The notes under the pieces: model-generated
Seen by the model: only the letters and a program-made list of their open reading frames with translations
What the model was told of the DNA's origin: nothing
The model's database searches: none
Assembly (NCBI GenBank): GCA_001899635.1
Contig: MKVQ01000022.1
Coordinates: forward strand, 1 to 64,000
Length of the DNA: 64,000 bases
Direction: 5' to 3'
Source: Myxococcales bacterium 68-20
GTDB lineage: Bacteria; Myxococcota_A; Polyangia; Polyangiales; Polyangiaceae
Shown here: positions 57,883 to 64,000 of the stretch, piece after piece
Layout of the letters: the number at the start of each line of letters is the position of its first letter
How positions within the stretch are numbered: the stretch's first letter is position 1
Translations under genes and position numbers: made by a program

Positions 57883-59352
57883 ATGAACGACACGACAACG
57901 CCGAATTTCATCGGAGGCGAGCTCCTCGCGGGCAAGTACCGGGTCGAGCGCGTGATTGGCGAGGGCGGGATGGGGGTCGTGCTCGCCGCGCGGCACGAGG
58001 CCCTGGCCACGAACGTCGCCATCAAGCTCCTGCGGACGAGCGCGCTCGAGCACACCGACGTCGTCGGTCGCTTCATGCGCGAGGCACGGGCCGCGGTGAG
58101 CCTGCGGAGCGAGCACGTCGCACGCGTGTTCGACGTCGGTAACCTCGAGGACGGTCGGCCCTACATCGTGATGGAGCGGCTCGAGGGCAAGGACCTCGGC
58201 GACGTCATCGATCACGGCGCGTTCGTGCCCGTGGCCGACGCCGTCGACTACGTGATGCAGGCGTGCGAGGCGATCGCCGAGGCGCACGCGGCCGGGATCG
58301 TCCACCGCGATCTCAAGCCGAAGAACCTCTTCCTCACCCACGCGGTCCATGGTCGGCCGCTGGTGAAGGTGCTCGACTTCGGCATCTCGAAGATCGAGAC
58401 GCGGGGCGGCGCGCAGGAGATGCAGCTCACGCGCACCACCGAGGTCATCGGCTCCCCGAGCTACATGTCCCCGGAGCAGCTCCGCTCCTCGCGCAACGTC
58501 GATGCGCGCACGGACATCTGGGCGCTCGGCGTCATCCTGTACGAGCTCCTCACGAAGCGCGTCCCCTTCTATGCCGAGACCGTGACGGAGCTCGTCCTCG
58601 TGGTCGTCACCGAGAAGGAGCCGCCGGTTCGCTCGCTGCGCCCCGACTGCCCCGAGGGGCTCGAGGCGATCGTCGCGCGTTGCCTGCAGAAGCAGCCGGA
58701 GCATCGCTTCCAGAGCGTCGTCGAGCTCGTCCAGGCGCTCGAGCCGTACGCCCACGGCGTCCAGGCCTCGATCACGGAGCGTGTACGCGCGGTGGCGGGG
58801 GCGTCCGGTCGCGGGCTTCCGCCCGCGCCGAGCTCCGGTCCGATGCCGGCGGGAGGCACGGCCCCGGTCCCGTCGGCGACTCCGTCGTCGCGCGTGAACG
58901 TGCACGGCGGGACGTCCGTCGCTTGGGGCGAGACGCAGTCGGTCGTCGGCCCTGCCCCTCACCTCGCGCCTCGGCCCGCGCCGGAACGGAGCTCGCGCGC
59001 CGGGCTCATCGTCGGGCTCGTCGTCGGCGGCCTCGTCATCGCGTCGACGGCTGCGGGCGGCGCGGTCTACTACGTGAAGCGGTCGTCCGCGCACGGTCCT
59101 CCGGCCGCGGCCGCGGCGGCGAGCGGCGACGACGGCCTCCCCTTGCCCCCCGGACGGAAGGACCTACCGCCCGTGCCGACGACGTCCGTCGCGGTCGCGC
59201 CGAGCCCGACCCCGGAGACGCCCGCGGCGAGCGCCTTGCCGGAGACGCGGAAGCCAGCCCCCACCGCGACCGCGCGCACGCCCGGCCCGAAGCCGGCAAA
59301 CACGCCCAACACGACGAGACACGACGATCTGAGCAACATCGGGCGCCGCTGA
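57883..59352 (+). CDS. Membrane-anchored Ser/Thr protein kinase
   Basis: The 489-residue product has an N-terminal kinase domain (about 15-280) with IGEGGMGVVL, Lys48, HRDLKPKN (141-148), DFG (165-167), GSPSYMSPEQ and DIWALGVILYELL. A Pro/Ala-rich linker and one transmembrane helix (GLIVGLVVGGLVIASTAAGGAV) follow. The outer tail is about 100 residues, Pro/Ala/Thr rich. GTG 57877 is an equally possible start two codons earlier. The three genes downstream are on the same strand and may form its operon. Confidence 0.95.
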   Translation: MNDTTTPNFIGGELLAGKYRVERVIGEGGMGVVLAARHEALATNVAIKLLRTSALEHTDVVGRFMREARAAVSLRSEHVARVFDVGNLEDGRPYIVMERLEGKDLGDVIDHGAFVPVADAVDYVMQACEAIAEAHAAGIVHRDLKPKNLFLTHAVHGRPLVKVLDFGISKIETRGGAQEMQLTRTTEVIGSPSYMSPEQLRSSRNVDARTDIWALGVILYELLTKRVPFYAETVTELVLVVVTEKEPPVRSLRPDCPEGLEAIVARCLQKQPEHRFQSVVELVQALEPYAHGVQASITERVRAVAGASGRGLPPAPSSGPMPAGGTAPVPSATPSSRVNVHGGTSVAWGETQSVVGPAPHLAPRPAPERSSRAGLIVGLVVGGLVIASTAAGGAVYYVKRSSAHGPPAAAAAASGDDGLPLPPGRKDLPPVPTTSVAVAPSPTPETPAASALPETRKPAPTATARTPGPKPANTPNTTRHDDLSNIGRR

Positions 59353-59368
59353 GGCGGCTCGGGTTAGG

Positions 59369-60403
59369 ATGAGATCCATGAGTCGGACCTCCGTCTCGGT
59401 CGCGATCGCGTTCGTCGCGCTCGCTGCCGCCGGGCATGCGCATGCGGGTGGGAACGAGGCGGCAGCGGAGGCGCTCTTCGGTGAAGCGAAGAAGCTCGTT
59501 GCGCAGGGCAAGTACGCCGAGGCGTGCCCGAAGTTCGCAGAGTCGAACCGGCTCGATCGCGGCGCCGGCACCTTGATCCATCTCGGCAACTGCTACGAGA
59601 AGAACAAGCAGACCGCGAGCGCGTGGGCGACCTACAAAGAGGCCGCGAGCGCCGCGCAGGCCCTCGGCCGAAAGGACTGGGAGAAGCTCGCGTCGCAGCG
59701 GGCGAGCGCGCTCGAGCCGAAGCTCGCGCGCCTGACGATCAAGGTCGATCGTGCGAACGAGAAGATCGAGGTGTCGCGCGACGGCACCAGCGTCTCGCCC
59801 GCATCGTTCGGTGTGCCGATCCCCGTCGACGTCGGGCAGCACTCCGTCGAGGCGACGGCAGCCGGACACAAGCCGTTCACGACCACCGCGACGGTCTCGA
59901 AGGACGGCGAGAGCGTCGAGGTCTCCATTCCGAAGCTCGAGCCCGAGGCCGCGACCCCGGAGCCGGTCGCGACGACGACCACGACGACGCCGTCGACACC
60001 TCCCCCCGGCGCAAACGCAGACAGGAGTGACGGCAGCGGGCAGCGGACGCTCGGCTTCGTCATCGGCGGGATCGGCGTCGCCGGTCTCGCAGCCGGCGCG
60101 GTCACCGGGCTCATGGCGATGGGCAAGAGCAGCGACGCCAAGGCGGATTGTCCCAACGACGGCAGCTGCGCCTCGCGCGATGCCGTCGACGCGAGCGAGA
60201 GCGCGAAGACCCTGGGGCTCGTCTCCACGATCGCGTTCGTCGCCGGCGGCGTCGGCTTCGCGGCCGGCGCAGCGCTCGTGTTCACCGCTCCGAAGGAGGG
60301 CGAGGCCGACGCGAAGAAGACGGGGATCGCCCCCGCGCGCGTCCGAATCGCGCCGAACGCCGGCCCAGCGGGCGGCGGTGTCACCGTGATGGGGGTCTTC
60401 TGA
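59369..60403 (+). CDS. Secreted TPR/PEGA-like protein with two membrane segments
   Basis: The 344-residue product has a signal peptide (ending AGHAHAGG), a TPR-like helical region (AEALFGEAKKLVAQGKYAEA, KFAESNRLDRGAGTLIHLGN) and a PEGA-like beta domain (IPVDVGQHSVEATAAGHKPF). A Thr/Pro linker precedes two hydrophobic segments (FVIGGIGVAGLAAGAVTGLM, STIAFVAGGVGFAAGAAL). This layout is shared with genes at 10075 and 37608. It starts 16 bp after the kinase gene, and the next gene overlaps by one base, so a kinase-TPR/PEGA-lipoprotein operon is likely. ATG 59378 is an alternative start. Confidence 0.8.
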   Translation: MRSMSRTSVSVAIAFVALAAAGHAHAGGNEAAAEALFGEAKKLVAQGKYAEACPKFAESNRLDRGAGTLIHLGNCYEKNKQTASAWATYKEAASAAQALGRKDWEKLASQRASALEPKLARLTIKVDRANEKIEVSRDGTSVSPASFGVPIPVDVGQHSVEATAAGHKPFTTTATVSKDGESVEVSIPKLEPEAATPEPVATTTTTTPSTPPPGANADRSDGSGQRTLGFVIGGIGVAGLAAGAVTGLMAMGKSSDAKADCPNDGSCASRDAVDASESAKTLGLVSTIAFVAGGVGFAAGAALVFTAPKEGEADAKKTGIAPARVRIAPNAGPAGGGVTVMGVF

Positions 60404-61611
60404 TGAAGCGCGCTCGCATCTTCTTGAGTCTCGGGATCCTCACCGGCTGCGCTGGCCTCATCGGCGTGCCCGACCTCACGTTCGACGAGCAGGCCGAACA
60501 GGGAAGCCCCGACGGAAGCACGTCCGTCGACGGGAGCAGGACCATCGACGGAAGCACGCCGATCGACGGCTCCGCGCCCGCTTGCGACGAGTCGAAGCTC
60601 CAGACGGATCCGAAGCACTGCGGTCGGTGCGGGCACGATTGCCTCGGCGGCGCGTGCAACGCCGGGAAGTGCGAGAGCGTCGTCGTGAAGGGGGGCCTAG
60701 AGAACCCCGTCGATCTCGTGGCGGATGCCACGAGCGTCTACGTGACCACGCGCGCAAACGGGACGGTGCTCCGGATCGCGAAGGCCGACGGAAAGACCGA
60801 CGTCCTCGCGAGCGGTCACAAGGAGGCGCGCGGCGTGACGCTCGACGGCCAGAACCTGTTCTGGTCGAACTTCGACTACGACGGCGACGGCGGCGATGGC
60901 TACTGGGGCGGCGTGTGGGGCTGCGCGCTGCCGGCCTGCTCGGACACGCGGCTCGTCGCGACGGGCGACCACGCCGCGTACGTGCGGTTCTCCGGCGGCT
61001 TTCTCTACTTCGCCGAGAACAACAACGGGGTCGTCGTGCGCGTGAAGCCGGACGGGTCGATGCGCGCGAACGTCGGGAGCGGCAACAAGCCCTTCAGCGT
61101 CGCGGTCGACTCCACGCACGTCTACTTCCAGACCAACACCAACAACTTCCAGCGCGCGCTCCTCGACGGCGGCTCGCAAGAGCCCGTCGGTCCGCTCGAG
61201 AACGGCGGGAGCATGGGCTTGGTCACGCTGGACGCCGAGCGCGTCTACTGGGCGTACTCCGAATACGCGACCCCCAAGGGGCACGTCTACAGCGCGCTCA
61301 AGGCGAATCCATCGGCGCCGAAGGAAGAGTACGGCAGCGCGAACATGGGGTCGGTCGGCGTCGCCGTGGACGCGACGATGCTCTACTGGACGAACCAGGG
61401 CACGTTCGACGGCAATGACGTGAACCAGAAGGACGGCGAGGTCCTCGCGTGCCCGAAGGCAGGGTGCGGCGGTGCAGCCCCGATCGTCCTGCAGCAGGGA
61501 CTGACCTCGCCTGGCGCGATCACCGTCACCGACGATGCCGTGTACTTCCTCACGTTCGGCACGAAATACGGCGGAGCCGACGGCGAGCTCCGCAGGATCG
61601 CGAAGCCCTGA
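60403..61611 (+). CDS. Secreted beta-propeller lipoprotein
   Basis: The 402-residue product has a lipoprotein signal ending LTGC (Cys16), a Ser/Thr/Asp repeat linker (DGSTSVDGSRTIDGSTPIDG), and a Cys-rich motif (CGRCGHDCLGGACNAGKC) resembling myxobacterial surface proteins. The main domain is a six- or seven-bladed propeller: ADATSVYVTTRANGTVLRI, GVTLDGQNLFWSNFDYD, VAVDSTHVYFQTNTNN, AVDATMLYWTNQGTF. The start overlaps the upstream stop (TGATG). It may bind a ligand or protein near the kinase's outer domain. Confidence 0.82.
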   Translation: MKRARIFLSLGILTGCAGLIGVPDLTFDEQAEQGSPDGSTSVDGSRTIDGSTPIDGSAPACDESKLQTDPKHCGRCGHDCLGGACNAGKCESVVVKGGLENPVDLVADATSVYVTTRANGTVLRIAKADGKTDVLASGHKEARGVTLDGQNLFWSNFDYDGDGGDGYWGGVWGCALPACSDTRLVATGDHAAYVRFSGGFLYFAENNNGVVVRVKPDGSMRANVGSGNKPFSVAVDSTHVYFQTNTNNFQRALLDGGSQEPVGPLENGGSMGLVTLDAERVYWAYSEYATPKGHVYSALKANPSAPKEEYGSANMGSVGVAVDATMLYWTNQGTFDGNDVNQKDGEVLACPKAGCGGAAPIVLQQGLTSPGAITVTDDAVYFLTFGTKYGGADGELRRIAKP

Positions 61612-61619
61612 CCGACGCT

Positions 61620-61648
61620 CTCGCGTCGAGCCTGCAGCGCGACGCGAG
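61620..61648 (+). terminator. Hairpin terminator after the propeller gene
   Basis: CTCGCGTCG (61620-61628) and CGACGCGAG (61640-61648), perfect 9 bp. It separates the kinase operon from mtnP. Confidence 0.65.
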
Positions 61649-61689
61649 GTGCTTGGCGGAGTCGGCGATCCCCGCTATGGCCTCTGGCC

Positions 61690-62550
61690 ATGAGCTATAC
61701 CCTTGGCGTCCTCGGCGGCAGTGGCCTCTACGAGATGGAGGGGCTCGTCGACGTGTCGGAGGTCGAAATCGATACTCCGTATGGGCGGCCGAGCGACGTC
61801 CTCGTGAGGGGCAGGCTCGAGAACGGCACCACCCTCCTCTTCCTCCCGCGTCACGGGCGTGGGCATCGCATCCCGCCGCACGCCATCAACTACCGCGCGA
61901 ACGTCTGCGCGTTGAAGAAGGCCGGCGCGACTCACCTCGTCAGCGTGAGCGCGGTCGGCTCGATGAAGGAGGAGATCGAGCCGGGGCACCTCGTCGTTCC
62001 CGATCAGTTCATCGACCTCTCCAAGAGGCGCGTCTCGACGTTCTTCGAGGATGGCATCGTCGCCCACCTGCCCTTCGCCGATCCGACGTGCAAGCTCCTC
62101 GGCGCGGCGTTCGCCGATGCGGCCGAACGCGCCGGCGCCCGGGTTCATCGCGGCGGCACCTACGTCTGCATGGAGGGCCCGCAGTTCTCGACCCGCGCGG
62201 AGAGCCTCCTCTACCGGACGTGGGGCGTGTCGGTCATCGGCATGACCGGGATGCCGGAGGCCAAGCTCGCCCGCGAGGCCGAGCTCCCGTTCGCTACGCT
62301 CGCCCTCGCCACCGACTACGACTGCTGGCACGACGGGCACGACGCTGTGACGGTCGAGCAGGTCGTCGCGACGATGAAGAAGAACGTGACGTTCGCGAAG
62401 AAGGCGCTCGTCGAGCTCTCCGGGCGGCTCCCGGATCCGACGACGAGCATCGCCTACCGTGCCCTGAAGGGGGCCGTGATGACCAGCCCGGGCGCAGTGA
62501 CCGACGACGCGCGGGCCCGGCTGGCCTGGCTCCTTCCTCCCGGCGAGTAG
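61690..62550 (+). CDS. mtnP: S-methyl-5'-thioadenosine phosphorylase
   Basis: MtnP phosphorolyses methylthioadenosine to adenine and methylthioribose 1-phosphate, recycling the sulfur and purine left by polyamine synthesis. The 286-residue product shows GVLGGSGLYE, LPRHGRGHRIPPHAINYRAN, VSVSAVGSM, GTYVCMEGPQFSTRAE and MTGMPEAKLARE, and ends with the C-terminal ATDYDCWHDGHD. It fits the PNP/MTAP family. Confidence 0.95.
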   Translation: MSYTLGVLGGSGLYEMEGLVDVSEVEIDTPYGRPSDVLVRGRLENGTTLLFLPRHGRGHRIPPHAINYRANVCALKKAGATHLVSVSAVGSMKEEIEPGHLVVPDQFIDLSKRRVSTFFEDGIVAHLPFADPTCKLLGAAFADAAERAGARVHRGGTYVCMEGPQFSTRAESLLYRTWGVSVIGMTGMPEAKLAREAELPFATLALATDYDCWHDGHDAVTVEQVVATMKKNVTFAKKALVELSGRLPDPTTSIAYRALKGAVMTSPGAVTDDARARLAWLLPPGE

Positions 62551-62561
62551 CGCGGAACACA

Positions 62562-62607
62562 CGGGAATCTCGAGGCCCTCGCAGGGTCAGGGGCCTCGCG
62601 ATTCCCG
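62562..62607 (+). terminator. Long hairpin terminator after mtnP
   Basis: A near-perfect 17-bp stem, CGGGAATCTCGAGGCCC (62562-62578) and its complement (62591-62607), has one mismatch. It lies between mtnP and the PfkB kinase gene and may also stabilise the mtnP end. Confidence 0.75.
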
Positions 62608-62647
62608 TCGATTCGATGGACTCGATGCACTAGGCTGCGTGCTTGCA

Positions 62648-63580
62648 ATGCAGAAGAGCCCCGCCCTCATCGTTGGATCCGTCGCGTTCGACGATCTCGA
62701 GATGCCGTCCGGTACGTTCAATGACGTCCTCGGAGGCGCCGCCACCTACTCCTCGATCACCGCGTCGCTGCTGACGCCCGTGCGCCTCGTCGGTGTCGTC
62801 GGAAACGACTTCCCCGCAGCGGTCCTCGAGGACCTGAAGCAGCGCGGCGTCGATACCGCCGGCGTCGAGCACGCCGATGGCAAGACGTTCCGCTGGCGCG
62901 GGCGCTACTCGCCGGACCTCTCGAGCCGCACCACGCTCGATACGCAGCTCAACGTCTTCGCCGACTTCCGTCCGAAGATCCCGGCGCAGTTCCGGTCGTC
63001 GCCGTTCGTCCTGCTCGGCAACATTCACCCTGCCCTCCAGCTCGAGGTGCTCGCCCAGGTGGAGAAGCCGAAGCTCGTGATGGCGGACACGATGAACTTC
63101 TGGATCTCCGGCGAGCCGAAGCTCCTCGGCGAGGTCCTCGCGAAGATCGATCTCCTCGTCATCAACGACGAAGAGGCGCGCGAGCTCACCGGGATCCACA
63201 ACCTCGTGAAGGCCGCCGCGGACATTCGCAAGCGTGGGCCGTCGCGCCTCATCATCAAGCGTGGTGAGCACGGAGCCCTCTACTTCGACGACGCCGGCGT
63301 CTTCTTCGCGCCCGGCTATCCGCTCGAGGAGGTCCTCGATCCGACGGGCGCGGGCGACTCGTTCGCCGGCGGGCTCATCGGCTACATCGCGCGCATGGGC
63401 ACGGTCGATCACCAGACGATCCGCAAGGCGATCTACTTCGGCTCGGCGCTGGGCTCGTTCTGCGTCGAGGGCATCGGCCCGAAGCGCCTGCTCGACGTCG
63501 GCGCGAAGGACCTCGACAAGCGCATGCAGCAGTTCATGGCCCTCGTGGAGACGGGCGGCCCCGTTACGCTACCCGAGTGA
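62648..63580 (+). CDS. PfkB-family sugar/nucleoside kinase
   Basis: The 310-residue product has the ribokinase/PfkB fold with LGGAATYSS near the N-terminus (the sugar-binding GG) and the C-terminal phosphate-binding signature DPTGAGDSFAGG, whose Asp is the catalytic base. The fold is shared by adenosine, ribose and 5-methylthioribose-type kinases. The mtnP neighbour makes a nucleoside- or ribose-type substrate a reasonable guess, but MTR-1-phosphate from mtnP needs no kinase. The start is ATG 62648; GTG 62639 is possible. Confidence 0.9.
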   Translation: MQKSPALIVGSVAFDDLEMPSGTFNDVLGGAATYSSITASLLTPVRLVGVVGNDFPAAVLEDLKQRGVDTAGVEHADGKTFRWRGRYSPDLSSRTTLDTQLNVFADFRPKIPAQFRSSPFVLLGNIHPALQLEVLAQVEKPKLVMADTMNFWISGEPKLLGEVLAKIDLLVINDEEARELTGIHNLVKAAADIRKRGPSRLIIKRGEHGALYFDDAGVFFAPGYPLEEVLDPTGAGDSFAGGLIGYIARMGTVDHQTIRKAIYFGSALGSFCVEGIGPKRLLDVGAKDLDKRMQQFMALVETGGPVTLPE

Positions 63581-63590
63581 GAGGATAAAG

Positions 63591-64000
63591 ATGGCGACCC
63601 TGCGCTCGTTCGGTCCGGTGGCTCTTCTCCTGGGGCTCGGTGGCGTTGCCGCTGCCGTCGTGCTCGCCTGCGAGGACGATCCCCACCGCCGAACGGAGCC
63701 AGGGGGTGGCGGTGGCGCGTGCGAGGCCCTGCCCGGCGAGCTGCCGGCGCCCGACTGCGACAACTCGTCGAAGTCGTGCAAGCCGCAGGCCGGCTGCGAG
63801 ATCGACGAAGGCCGTTGCGGGACGAAGTCGACGTGCCTGCCCCTCTCCGACAACAAGGGGAAGGACGTCCTCGACCTCCGGATCCGTCGCCTCAACATCG
63901 CCGCTCCCGAAGCGCTCGCGGGCCAGTTCATCCAGAATACCGTCGTCAACAGCGGCATCGACCTCAACGAGCCGACCTGCTCCGAGATCGGCAAGGGCCT
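63591..64000 (+). CDS. Lipoprotein, partial at window end
   Basis: The first 136 codons are seen. The signal peptide ends VVLAC (Cys31). The mature part is Cys-rich with repeats CDNSSKSCKPQAGCEIDE, CGTKSTCLPL, then EALAGQFIQN and TCSEIGK. It starts 10 bp after the kinase stop with an AGAGG ribosome binding site, so the two are in one operon. Its end and full family cannot be known from this window. Confidence 0.75.
   Translation, partial: MATLRSFGPVALLLGLGGVAAAVVLACEDDPHRRTEPGGGGGACEALPGELPAPDCDNSSKSCKPQAGCEIDEGRCGTKSTCLPLSDNKGKDVLDLRIRRLNIAAPEALAGQFIQNTVVNSGIDLNEPTCSEIGKG

Overview
The window looks like chromosomal DNA of a myxobacterium (Myxococcota, probably of the Polyangiales/Sorangiineae type). 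The evidence is uniformly high GC with strong GC3, five Hanks-type Ser/Thr kinase genes each followed by a single-gene or lipoprotein neighbour, more than a dozen predicted lipoproteins, a protein ending in a MYXO-CTERM sorting tag, and several secreted PEGA/TPR-like proteins of the kind common in this phylum. The species cannot be named from the sequence alone.

Layout. 1-1.5 kb: the tail of an upstream gene, a strong terminator, gene debris and a tRNA-Gly(CCC). 1.5-5.8 kb: lipoprotein, membrane protein, isoaspartyl peptidase and a catalytically dead trypsin-like MYXO-CTERM protein. 5.8-17.6 kb (mostly minus strand): PEGA lipoprotein-guaA, two Ser/Thr kinases around a secreted protein, dut (plus strand), an NtrX-like sigma-54 activator, a zinc-binding protein, and a trypsin-like protease overlapping bamD. 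18.1-26.8 kb (plus strand): greA, recG, a membrane sulfatase-superfamily/HEAT protein and a yfgM-bamB-like pair. 27.3-28.2 kb: a gene-poor stretch holding a convincing dif site, so this window probably spans the replication terminus. 28.2-34.9 kb: HAD phosphatase, lipoprotein, and a urease operon ureD-ureAB-ureC-ureF-ureG. 35-46.4 kb: third kinase, secreted proteins, gpsA, a HelD-like helicase, an MBL hydrolase and a TlpA-like thioredoxin. 46.7-48.8 kb: groES-groEL under a CIRCE operator. 49-51.1 kb: a fourth, atypical kinase, tRNA-Gln and two tandem tRNA-Glu units. 51.4-57.8 kb: lipoprotein, FAD monooxygenase, an MmcQ/YjbR protein with a histone-like tail, polysaccharide deacetylase, two small proteins and lgt. 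57.9-64 kb: fifth kinase, secreted proteins, mtnP, a PfkB kinase and the start of a lipoprotein gene.

Common themes are envelope biogenesis (bamD, bamB/yfgM, lgt and its many lipoprotein substrates, a trypsin-like protease), membrane-tethered Ser/Thr signalling, nucleotide metabolism (guaA, dut, mtnP) and nitrogen acquisition (urease). The most notable single element is the dif site with an apparent switch in the strand of KOPS-like octamers around it. No prophage, insertion sequence, CRISPR array or biosynthetic gene cluster was seen. Coordinates come from reading the sequence by eye, and families were assigned from recognised motifs without database searches.
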